A stretch of DNA of 64,000 nt from CAYYMH01 sp964472785 (lineage in GTDB: Bacteria; Zhuqueibacterota; Zhuqueibacteria; Thermofontimicrobiales; Thermofontimicrobiaceae), in contig CAYYMH010000018.1 in assembly GCA_964472785.1 (NCBI GenBank), forward strand, positions 1-64,000. Direction: 5' to 3'. Below, piece after piece: positions 44,764 to 52,672 of the stretch. The notes beneath the pieces were generated by a model. That model was given only the letters and a program-made list of their open reading frames with translations. It was not told the DNA's origin and made no database searches. Numbering within the stretch: position 1 is the first letter of the stretch; the number at the start of each line of letters is the position of its first letter. Made by a program: the position numbers and the translations under genes.

Positions 44764-47154
44764 TCAATGAATTCGTTCTAATTTTTTACCATCGGTTCGG
44801 AAAATAATGGCGCCCTGCTGGTCTGTTCGCAGGACATTGATTTTCAATCTTTTTAGTCGGTTTATCACGGACGAATCAGGAAAATTAAACCGATTGTGTT
44901 TACCGAGCGAAACGACAGCGTATTCCGGATTGACCTGTGTCAATAAATTCAGCGTTGATGACGTTTTGCTGCCGTGATGCGGAATTTTGAGCACATCCGA
45001 TTTTAAAATATCACCATAATAAGTCAGTACGATTTCAGCCTTCTGCTCAATATCGCCGGCAAAAAGAAAACTGCGCTCACCGTAAACAATTTTCAATACC
45101 ACCGAACTGTTGTTTACATCATGCTGATATTGCCGCAGAAAAGCGTCTCCCGGATGAAGCACAAAAACACCGACGCCATCGATCATTTTCAAAAACGAGG
45201 CTCGATTTACCAATTGATGCTGAAGCTGCAAACTATCGATCAAAAATTGATATATCGAGCAAACCTGTGAATCATGGTACAAACCAGTGTCGATTATTCG
45301 CTCCGCCCGAACATGTCGCAAAACTGCCGGCATCCCGCCGATGTGATCGTTATCCGCATGAGACAACACCAGTGTTTGGATTTCATCAATCCCTTGTCTT
45401 TTAAAATAAGGAACCAAAAAAGCTTCCCCGGCATCGAATCCTAACAAATTGGGCCCGGCATCAATCAGCATGTTCTCGCCGTTGGGAAAAGTGACCAGCG
45501 CAGCGTCTCCCTGACCCACATCAAAAAATGTCACGTACAACCAATTTTGAGAAAGAAGTACTGACCGCCACAGCAGAATATTCCCCAAAACGAGCACCGA
45601 AAAAATCAGCAGCTTTTGAAATCTTCTTTTGTTTAAATTTAAGAAGATCCACAAGAAAAAATAGTAAACAGCAATCAACCAAAAGCTTATTGCGATCATT
45701 TCGAATGAAGCAAAATCCAAGCGTCCCACTGTTTCGATCAGCCAGATCAAAAAACGGAGACATAAACTGCTGGTATTGGCAAAAAGTTCGCCAACCGGGA
45801 AACAGATCACACCAAATAGCACCGACGCAAATCCGTACGCAATGACAATTCCCACAGCAGGGATAACCAGTAAATTCACCAAAATCGAAACCACGGGCAA
45901 CCGATGAAAATAATAAACAACAATCGGCAGTGTGCCCAATTGTGCCGCCAGCGAAACCAAAAATAGAGTAATGGTATATTCACCGAATTTCTTCTGCATT
46001 AATTTACGAATTAATCGGTTCTTTTCAAAGAGGTTTTTTAATTTTTGATAAATGAGCACGATAGAAAGGATGGCTGCAAATGATAGTTGGAATGATGCCT
46101 GAAATAACTCCAACGGATTGATGAATAAAATAATTACCGCGGCTGCCGCGATGATATTAATAATATCCACCGGTCGCTGCAGCAATCGGCCGAACAGAAA
46201 CAAAGAAGCCATTAATGAAGCCCGAACAATCGGCGGTTTAAAACCGACAATCAAATTATAAAACAGCAGGCTCAATAAAACGAAGATTATTTTCCAGCGA
46301 CCGGGTATTTGAAGCAGACCAAAAATCGCAAAGAAGATGATTAACAAATACCCCACATGCAGCCCGGAAATGGCCAGGGCGTGAATAACGCCACACTTTG
46401 CAAAGGATTCTTTCAACTCGTAGGGAATTTCTCCGCGTTCACCCAACAGCAGTCCTTGCATCAGCGTTCTGGGTTTTCCGTCATATAAAGAATTAATTGT
46501 TTGCTGAATTTTAGCTTTAACTCCAAAGATTGTTTTTCGGAAGGAGAAATGTTCCGGACTCGACAACTTTATCAAATGCTGTTTCCGATAAACAGTGACG
46601 ATACCGTAAACACCCTGGGCTGCCAGATATTTTTTATAATTGAATTCTCCCGGATTGCGTTCTCCGGGTGGTTCCCTCAATTTTGAATAAAGCTGAATTT
46701 TATCTCCGTAAACCGGATCAAATTTAAAGTCCTTCACGCGGACGAGTATCTTACCATTTGTCTGATGAACAGCCGAATCGAAAATCAGGGTATCGACTGC
46801 CATTTCAAATTCAATGCGATTTTGCCGCTGATGGGGAAATCCGACGACTTTTCCAATGATGGTGATACGTTCGTTGGAATCCAAATAACGGGTGATATGA
46901 TTTCCCGGGAATATTTTGGTAGAGATTGAATAACGAAAGAGACCGGCTATAATGATGGCTAATATGATGAAAATCGCATTTGACGTACTAAAGTATCGCA
47001 TAGTAAACAAAATCAGGATCAGGAGAACCAGTAACGCCGCCAGCAGAAAAAACAGATTGACGAAAAAAAAGTTACCGATAATGATCCCGACCATGAAGGG
47101 AATGACGAACTTGAGGGCAGGTTTTGTATCGAAATAATTTATCAGTGACTTCAT
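44764..47154 (-). CDS. comEC: ComEC/Rec2-family DNA-uptake channel protein
   Basis: A 796-residue polytopic membrane protein. The N-terminal DUF4131-type hydrophobic region is followed by the OB-like domain, the competence transmembrane domain (about 230-510; IHALAISGLHVGYLLIIFF) and a C-terminal metallo-beta-lactamase domain (about 540-796) with LSHADNDHIGG near residue 595 and HHGSK. It forms the inner-membrane pore for transforming DNA. It starts 16 bp after coaE. Other competence genes are not in the window. Confidence 0.93.
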   Translation of the reverse strand: MKSLINYFDTKPALKFVIPFMVGIIIGNFFFVNLFFLLAALLVLLILILFTMRYFSTSNAIFIILAIIIAGLFRYSISTKIFPGNHITRYLDSNERITIIGKVVGFPHQRQNRIEFEMAVDTLIFDSAVHQTNGKILVRVKDFKFDPVYGDKIQLYSKLREPPGERNPGEFNYKKYLAAQGVYGIVTVYRKQHLIKLSSPEHFSFRKTIFGVKAKIQQTINSLYDGKPRTLMQGLLLGERGEIPYELKESFAKCGVIHALAISGLHVGYLLIIFFAIFGLLQIPGRWKIIFVLLSLLFYNLIVGFKPPIVRASLMASLFLFGRLLQRPVDIINIIAAAAVIILFINPLELFQASFQLSFAAILSIVLIYQKLKNLFEKNRLIRKLMQKKFGEYTITLFLVSLAAQLGTLPIVVYYFHRLPVVSILVNLLVIPAVGIVIAYGFASVLFGVICFPVGELFANTSSLCLRFLIWLIETVGRLDFASFEMIAISFWLIAVYYFFLWIFLNLNKRRFQKLLIFSVLVLGNILLWRSVLLSQNWLYVTFFDVGQGDAALVTFPNGENMLIDAGPNLLGFDAGEAFLVPYFKRQGIDEIQTLVLSHADNDHIGGMPAVLRHVRAERIIDTGLYHDSQVCSIYQFLIDSLQLQHQLVNRASFLKMIDGVGVFVLHPGDAFLRQYQHDVNNSSVVLKIVYGERSFLFAGDIEQKAEIVLTYYGDILKSDVLKIPHHGSKTSSTLNLLTQVNPEYAVVSLGKHNRFNFPDSSVINRLKRLKINVLRTDQQGAIIFRTDGKKLERIH

Positions 47155-47170
47155 CTGTGAAGGTCAAAAA

Positions 47171-47797
47171 TTAAACGGTTCCGTGTTTTGGTGAATTTGC
47201 TTTTTCCTGAAGCCAACGCGCCAACGCTTTTGTCCGACTTTTCAAATCATTCAATGTGCCGTTATTATGGATCACGTAATCTGCCCGACGTATTTTCTCA
47301 CTCAGTGGCATTTGGGATTCGATGCGTTTCTGAATCTGAATCTCATCAGTATCATCTCTTATTTTTAACCGCTGAATGACTGTTTCGGGAGAGGCGCTCA
47401 CCACGATAACGAGATCAAAATATTTATCCGATCCGGATTCGTAAATCAATGCTGCTTCAATACCGGCGATTTGAAAATGCCCGGATTGAAACAGTTTTTC
47501 AAGCATGCGATGTTCTGCTTCGATGACTTTGGGATGGACAATCCGATTAATTTTCTCTTTAGCCGGTTCATCATTGAATATTATTTCAGAAACTCTTTTG
47601 CGGTTCAGCCGCCCGTTCGGGAAATAAACATCTTCGCCAAACGATTCGATCAAACTTGATCTGATTTCTTCATCGCTATTCATCAATTTGCGTGCGACTA
47701 AATCTGCCGGAATGATCGGGATGCCTTGTTCCCGGAGTATTTTACTGACTTCAGATTTTCCGCAGCCGATCCCGCCTGTGATTCCAACTTTGAGCAT
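47171..47797 (-). CDS. coaE: Dephospho-CoA kinase
   Basis: A 208-residue P-loop kinase for the last step of coenzyme A synthesis. The Walker A motif is GITGGIGCGKSEVS at residues 5-18; DLVARKL and the adenine-site IQKRIESQMPL helix are present. The start at 47797 has AAAGG 8 nt upstream and matches family N-termini; the frame extends 8 codons further. It is followed by comEC in the same direction. Confidence 0.94.
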   Translation of the reverse strand: MLKVGITGGIGCGKSEVSKILREQGIPIIPADLVARKLMNSDEEIRSSLIESFGEDVYFPNGRLNRKRVSEIIFNDEPAKEKINRIVHPKVIEAEHRMLEKLFQSGHFQIAGIEAALIYESGSDKYFDLVIVVSASPETVIQRLKIRDDTDEIQIQKRIESQMPLSEKIRRADYVIHNNGTLNDLKSRTKALARWLQEKANSPKHGTV

Positions 47798-47820
47798 GAA
47801 TGCACCTTTCTGCTTGAACA

Positions 47821-48963
47821 TTAAGCAGCGATTTTTACCTTCGGTTTAAATTTCCGCCAGAAAAAACGACCAAAAATAATAGCGGTCATGAGCACATTTA
47901 ACGCCGGAAATAAAATCAGAAACCAGAATCCGGTTTTAAGCAAAATTGGCGGCACCGACACTGCCTTTGCAATCAGGGATGCCGCATGGTTAATCAAATC
48001 GGGTTTTGCAATTGCCAGCGCCAAAACATACCACTTCACATAGCGGAAGCGAAATAGCGTTCGGATCGGAATCGTCCGCCAGACTGCTCTTGAAACGCTT
48101 CCCACACGCGCAAGCCGGCTCGATTTTACCGCTGTTCGCGTACCCTGACGAACCGCTGATTTTTCAGCAAATGAAACCACCCGCGTTCCTCGCAGGGAAG
48201 CAATGCCTGCTTTAGCCGACCGCGTGAACCAAACCGCAAACGGAATGAGTACCACCACATCAATTCCAGCGTCGATCAGTTCACTTGCCGTCACCTTTTT
48301 AACTCCTCTCGTTACTACTGCTTCATTAAATTGGGAAAGTCCGCCGGTGAAAAAGTTGACCAGTGCGCTGGTTGTGGTGGAGACATAATTTCGTTTAGCG
48401 CCATTTTCGGTGTAAATAAACCGGGCTAAAAAATTATGCTTCTGCTGGTGAATTTCATTTAAAATAGCAAGCAATCGCTTCTGGCGTTGGGAGAGGGAAT
48501 CATTTTCAGTGCCCTTTCCAAAAAGATCGGAAATCCATTCGGACATTTTCTGTTCAATGTTCAACGCGAGATTTCCCTCATCGTAAAAATAATCCAGCAC
48601 CGGCACTGTGTGATGGGGTCCGAATTCCTCAACCACATCATAAAAAAGCTGATAATTTTTTAGTTCCTCATAAACTCGCCTGGTTGCTTCGGGATATTTT
48701 TCCAGTGCGATCAAGCCGTTCAAATCCAGTCTGTCCACAATTTCCAATTCCAGCACATCGTATTCTTTCAGCCGACCAAGATCGATCGACGAATGTTGAG
48801 CAATATCTTCAATCAAATAATCCCGCCTGATCCGGTCAGTATTCGGTGATTTGAAAAAGGTGTTCCAGGTAATACACCCAGTGATCAGAATGAGGATGAA
48901 AGTGATGATAAGGATTCTACCCTCGAAATTTAGAAAGCGTTTTAGTAAAGTTCCAATTTTCAT
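47821..48963 (-). CDS. Membrane protein of unknown function
   Basis: A 380-residue protein I do not recognise. One N-terminal transmembrane helix (about 20-33, possibly a lipobox at LITGC) is followed by about 180 soluble residues rich in charged helices. Several hydrophobic segments are in the C-terminal half (ALVNFFTGGLSQF, DAGIDVVVLIPFAVWF, then TGFWFLILFPALNVLM). The start at 48963 has GAGG 6 nt upstream. It heads the coaE-comEC-pyk run, with one hairpin-repeat copy directly upstream of its start. Confidence 0.7.
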   Translation of the reverse strand: MKIGTLLKRFLNFEGRILIITFILILITGCITWNTFFKSPNTDRIRRDYLIEDIAQHSSIDLGRLKEYDVLELEIVDRLDLNGLIALEKYPEATRRVYEELKNYQLFYDVVEEFGPHHTVPVLDYFYDEGNLALNIEQKMSEWISDLFGKGTENDSLSQRQKRLLAILNEIHQQKHNFLARFIYTENGAKRNYVSTTTSALVNFFTGGLSQFNEAVVTRGVKKVTASELIDAGIDVVVLIPFAVWFTRSAKAGIASLRGTRVVSFAEKSAVRQGTRTAVKSSRLARVGSVSRAVWRTIPIRTLFRFRYVKWYVLALAIAKPDLINHAASLIAKAVSVPPILLKTGFWFLILFPALNVLMTAIIFGRFFWRKFKPKVKIAA

Positions 48964-49008
48964 CTTTTCCTCTTTTACCAAGCATCGGCGCAAAAACAGT
49001 TTCTTTTT

Positions 49009-49206
49009 TGGATTGCATTAACTATGTTAATGCCAAGCGGCGGAGCCGCTTAAATAAAGCCAGCCGTAATAATTCGACATCCAAATTACAAATAAATCTC
49101 TGTAAACTGCTTCAATTTAGCTATAATACATCCCCGAGTCGAATTGGGATTAGTTTCAGCGAATATATTGACTTCGTCAATATGGCTGTACACAGTTACA
49201 GTGCCC
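49009..49206. repeat. RAYT-associated hairpin repeat, copy A
   Basis: About 198 bp beginning TGGATTGCATTAACTATG. It contains the perfect hairpins AAGCGGCGGAGCCGCTT (49035-49051) and ATATTGACTTCGTCAATAT (49165-49183). It ends CACAGTTACAGTGCCCC, whose arm is complementary to the AACTGTG-type start in copies B and C. Copies A and B are in tandem, 215 bp apart. Confidence 0.9.
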
Positions 49207-49223
49207 CAAAACAACAGGTTCTT

Positions 49224-49423
49224 TGGATTGCATTAACTGTGTTAATGCCAAGCGGCGGAGCCGCTTAAACAAAGCCAGCCTTAACAATTCGACATCCAAA
49301 TTACAAATAAATCTCTGTAAACTGCTTCAATTTAGCTGTAATACATCACCGAGTCGAATTGGGATTAGTTTCAGCGAATATATTGACTTCGTCAATATGG
49401 CTGTAACACAGTTACAGCACTCC
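49224..49423. repeat. RAYT-associated hairpin repeat, copy B
   Basis: Same element as copy A, about 200 bp, with few substitutions: hairpins at 49250-49266 and 49380-49398. It starts TGGATTGCATTAACTGTG and ends CACAGTTACAGCACTCC, 6 bp before the RAYT stop codon. The terminal AACTGTG/CACAGTT arms allow the whole unit to fold. Confidence 0.9.
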
Positions 49424-49428
49424 AAAAA

Positions 49429-49974
49429 TTAAAAATCATCTTCGACAGATATCTTATCGAACGGGAATTTTTCTACAATCCCCTTAACATCTCTCCATTC
49501 TTTCGAACGTTGGTAAAAACTGCCAAACTTCCACAATTTAGCGTCTTCAACATAGCCATGCTTCACTGGATTAAACCAGATATAATTGATACGGACGAAA
49601 TAAGATTTCTCATAAGTAATGCATTTGTCCCAGTAGTTGTACCAAATTTTATGAATATTTTTAAAATCTGCAGTATTCTTTTTTAACCAAAGCGCGCTAA
49701 ATTGATGGAAGTTCTTGATTACTCTGGATAAGGTGCTCGCGTCTTCTGGTGCATCTGCCATCAAATGATAGTGATTATCCAGCAAAACCCAATCCTCGAT
49801 TTTCCACCCGAAATGTTCAAAGCTCTTAAACATATATTTGAGAACTCCCTGCTTCAACTTTGCATCCCGGAAATATGGTTTCCTCTGATAGGTTGACCCG
49901 GTAATGAAATATTTCGCATTGGGTCTAAAAAGATGAGTCGGCGCATGAAAATACGTTTTAAATTCTTCTCTCAT
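49429..49974 (-). CDS. REP-associated tyrosine transposase (RAYT, TnpA_REP-like)
   Basis: A 181-residue Y1 HUH-type transposase. The metal-binding HYH triad is at 68-70 (LLDNHYHLM). The likely catalytic Tyr lies in the INYIWFNPVKHGYV block (Y131). The tail has KFGSFYQR, typical of RAYTs. It is flanked by three copies of a palindromic repeat, the architecture of RAYT/REP systems in which a single-copy, usually immobile transposase spreads short hairpins. Length is normal. There is no strong ribosome-binding site. Confidence 0.88.
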   Translation of the reverse strand: MREEFKTYFHAPTHLFRPNAKYFITGSTYQRKPYFRDAKLKQGVLKYMFKSFEHFGWKIEDWVLLDNHYHLMADAPEDASTLSRVIKNFHQFSALWLKKNTADFKNIHKIWYNYWDKCITYEKSYFVRINYIWFNPVKHGYVEDAKLWKFGSFYQRSKEWRDVKGIVEKFPFDKISVEDDF

Positions 49975-50022
49975 CTTCGTTTTAATTTTTGATTGAATTA
50001 ATTTATATATTGACTTCTTTTT

Positions 50023-50222
50023 TGGATTACATTAACTGTGTTAATGCCAAGCGGCGGAGCCGTTTAAAATAATGTCAGATTTGATAATCCCGCATCCAAA
50101 TTACAAATAAATCTCTGTAAACTGCTTCAATTTAGCTGTATACATCACAGAGTCGAATTGGTCGTAGTTTCAGCGATTATATTGACTTCGTCAATATGGC
50201 TGTAACACAGTTACAGCACTCC
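50023..50222. repeat. RAYT-associated hairpin repeat, copy C
   Basis: Same orientation as A and B, hairpins at 50049-50065 (one substitution) and 50179-50197. Its right end overlaps the 3' end of the creatininase-family gene and supplies that gene's TAA stop (50211-50213, minus strand). Confidence 0.9.
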
Positions 50223-50987
50223 ATGCGGAAACAACTCATCAATCGTCGCTTCTGCCAATTCTACTAAAAAATCAGAAATGCGCTCGATTACAATGTCCAT
50301 ATATCTCACGCCCTTTTCAGCAGAAGCGTTGGCTGGATCAGCGGTGGCGCAATGATCATTGAGTTTGGAAAAGCGGCGGCTGGTTTTGACCCAGCCTTTT
50401 TCCAGCGCTTCAAAGCGGAACGGCCGTGCGCGACCGTCTTTCGCTTTTTCGATTTCCACCAACTCGGGAAAAAGTGCCAGCGCCACCGAGGTCTCAAATT
50501 CACCGGCGTGGTCATCCGGCTTGTCAAAAATCTCGTTGTAGCGATCCATTCCCACGGTCCACCAGTTGCACTGAAACACAAACACATCCAGATCGCATTG
50601 GATTTGGCGGATCAGCGGTGCGAAGTCGTTTCCACCGTGTCCGTTAAACAACACAATCTTCCGAATACCGTAGTGCCGAACAGATTGGATAATATCCCGC
50701 ACTATCGAATCCAGCGTCTGTTGGGACACATGAATTGCCATCGGAAAATCCATCAGATTGCAGTCCACGCCATACGGGATCGTGGGCAGACAAATCACAG
50801 ATTTTACATGCTCCCAGGCGCGCTTGCAGCATTCCTTTGCCAGATGTGTTACATGAAGAAAATCCTGTCCCTCTGGTAAATGTAGATTGTGCGGCTCGAT
50901 TGCTCCGATGGGTAGTACTGCCACTTCATACTGTTTTTCAGACAAACGTGCCAGGTTTGTTTCCGTCAAATCCCATTCATGAATCAT
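50211..50987 (-). CDS. Creatininase-family amidohydrolase-like protein
   Basis: A 258-residue metal-dependent enzyme of the creatininase/MftE fold. The conserved blocks VAVLPIGAIEPHNLHLPEGQD (E and H ligands), LPTIPYG and VLFNGHGGND are all present. Substrate unknown; family members hydrolyse cyclic amides or process peptide cofactors. GGAG lies 7 nt before the ATG. The last codons and stop are provided by hairpin repeat copy C. It is on the same strand as the sulfatase and glycosidase genes upstream (55-bp gap), so possibly co-transcribed. Confidence 0.85.
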   Translation of the reverse strand: MIHEWDLTETNLARLSEKQYEVAVLPIGAIEPHNLHLPEGQDFLHVTHLAKECCKRAWEHVKSVICLPTIPYGVDCNLMDFPMAIHVSQQTLDSIVRDIIQSVRHYGIRKIVLFNGHGGNDFAPLIRQIQCDLDVFVFQCNWWTVGMDRYNEIFDKPDDHAGEFETSVALALFPELVEIEKAKDGRARPFRFEALEKGWVKTSRRFSKLNDHCATADPANASAEKGVRYMDIVIERISDFLVELAEATIDELFPHGVL

Positions 50988-51042
50988 GAGTTGCTCCGCG
51001 AGTTAGGTTGTTTTAAATCGTTGTCTATTTATATTTGTGAGC

Positions 51043-52644
51043 TTACTTTTCTTCTTCAGGCAAATATTTCAAGTAATCAGTGTCACCGTAGTGCTTTTGC
51101 AATTGATCCAGTTGCACTTGCAGTTTTTTAACCACATCCTGATAATCGGGATGATCGTACACATTGTTCAATTCGTGCGGATCATTTTTCAAATCGTACA
51201 ATTCCCAGGCATCGATGTCGTAATAAAAATGTATCAGTTTATACCGCTTATTCCGTATCCCGTAGTGCCGCTTCACCATGTGCCACGCCGGATATTCATA
51301 ATAATGGTAATAAATTGACTCTCTCCAATCCTCCGGCGTATTATGCTGCAAAACACGGCGCATTGACCGCCCCTGCATATCTTTCGGAATGTTCACCCCG
51401 GCAAAGTCCAAAATGGTCGGCGCGAAATCCAGATTAAGCACCATATCCGTATCGTTCAAGTGCGGCATGATCTCTTTCGGATAACGAACCAGCAATGGCA
51501 TTCGTAATGATTCTTCGTACATGAAGCGCTTATCAAACCAGCCGTGTTCACCCAGATAAAACCCCTGATCCGATGTGTAAACCACCACCGTGTTTTCAGC
51601 CAGACCGCTTTTGTCCAGATAATCCAACACCCGACCGACATTTTCGTCCACACCAGCGATGGTGCGCAGATAATCTTTGATATAGCGCTGATATTTCCAT
51701 TTTGCCAGCTCTTTGCCTGTCAGATTTTTTTGCCGAAATGCGTCATTCCGCGGTTCGTAGATTTCATTCCACTCCTTCTTCTGCTCCTCAGTCATCCGGC
51801 TGTAAGCAGTTTTCCAGAATGCCGCGTCTCTTTTCTCCGCATCGGTCTCTGGCTCGTCCTCATAAGTCAGTTTCAAATCAAAATTGGGAAAGGTATCTTC
51901 TGCAATTTCCATCTCCTGTTCTTTGGCAGCAGCACTGCGGGTGTTGTAATCGTCAAAAAATGTTTCCGGGATTGGTAAATCCTCATCTTCATATTTCTTT
52001 AAATGCTTCAATTTCGGCATCCAGTTGCGGTGCGGCGCTTTAAAATGGAGCATGGTACAAAATGGCTTCTTCGATGAGCGATTCTTCAACCAGTCCAGAC
52101 AAACATCTGTGATAATATCGGTCGAGTGTCCTTCGATTCGTTTCCGCTCCCCCATCTCGATCATGTCGGGGTTATAATACTGTCCCTGTCCCGGCAGAAC
52201 ATTCCAGTAATCAAATCCGGTGGGATCGCTTTTCAAGTGCCATTTGCCAATAATCGCGGTTTCATATCCTGCCTTTTGAAGCAGTTTGGGAAAAGTTTGC
52301 TGGCTACCGTCGAATTCGACCCTGTTGTCGATCAATCCATTGACGTGGCTATATTTTCCTGTCAAGAGAACAGCCCGGCTGGGCGCGCAAATAGAATTGG
52401 TCACAAAACTATTGTTAAACCGCGCTCCTTCCGCTGCGATTCGGTCTATATTCGGTGTTTGAATCAGGTTGCTGCCGTAAGCACTAATCGCCTGAAAAGC
52501 GTGGTCATCGCTCATGATAAAAAGAATGTTGGGTCGTTTTTGACCTTTAAAACAAGAAGTCAGCAGTGCCGGACTGGCTAAAACACCGGCACCGATCCCC
52601 GCAGTTTTAATAAAATCGCGGCGTTTCATTTTTGGATCACTCAT
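51043..52644 (-). CDS. Tat-exported lipoprotein sulfatase (Cys-type)
   Basis: A 533-residue alkaline-phosphatase-superfamily sulfatase. The N-terminus has a twin-arginine motif (KRRDFIKTAG) and a lipobox ending at C31 (LLTSC), so it is probably a Tat-exported lipoprotein. Metal ligands D46 and D47 (IMSDDHAF) and the sulfatase signature C86APSR, followed by LLTGKY, require maturation of Cys86 to formylglycine. The maturase is not in the window. The overall form is like heparan/N-acetylglucosamine-6-sulfatases. GAGAGG lies 8 nt before the ATG. It is 28 bp downstream of the GH20 gene. Confidence 0.9.
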   Translation of the reverse strand: MSDPKMKRRDFIKTAGIGAGVLASPALLTSCFKGQKRPNILFIMSDDHAFQAISAYGSNLIQTPNIDRIAAEGARFNNSFVTNSICAPSRAVLLTGKYSHVNGLIDNRVEFDGSQQTFPKLLQKAGYETAIIGKWHLKSDPTGFDYWNVLPGQGQYYNPDMIEMGERKRIEGHSTDIITDVCLDWLKNRSSKKPFCTMLHFKAPHRNWMPKLKHLKKYEDEDLPIPETFFDDYNTRSAAAKEQEMEIAEDTFPNFDLKLTYEDEPETDAEKRDAAFWKTAYSRMTEEQKKEWNEIYEPRNDAFRQKNLTGKELAKWKYQRYIKDYLRTIAGVDENVGRVLDYLDKSGLAENTVVVYTSDQGFYLGEHGWFDKRFMYEESLRMPLLVRYPKEIMPHLNDTDMVLNLDFAPTILDFAGVNIPKDMQGRSMRRVLQHNTPEDWRESIYYHYYEYPAWHMVKRHYGIRNKRYKLIHFYYDIDAWELYDLKNDPHELNNVYDHPDYQDVVKKLQVQLDQLQKHYGDTDYLKYLPEEEK

Positions 52645-52672
52645 TGAATACCTCTCTTTTTATTTGTTGAGT

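Noticed and set aside
49008..49432. Two overlapping 69-86 aa ORFs in the hairpin repeats
   Set aside because: They are near-identical because they lie in tandem repeat copies A and B, contain the palindromes, have no ribosome-binding site and resemble no protein family.
49009..50222. CRISPR array
   Set aside because: The repeats are about 200 bp, only three copies, with hairpins and a RAYT gene, not short repeats with unique spacers.
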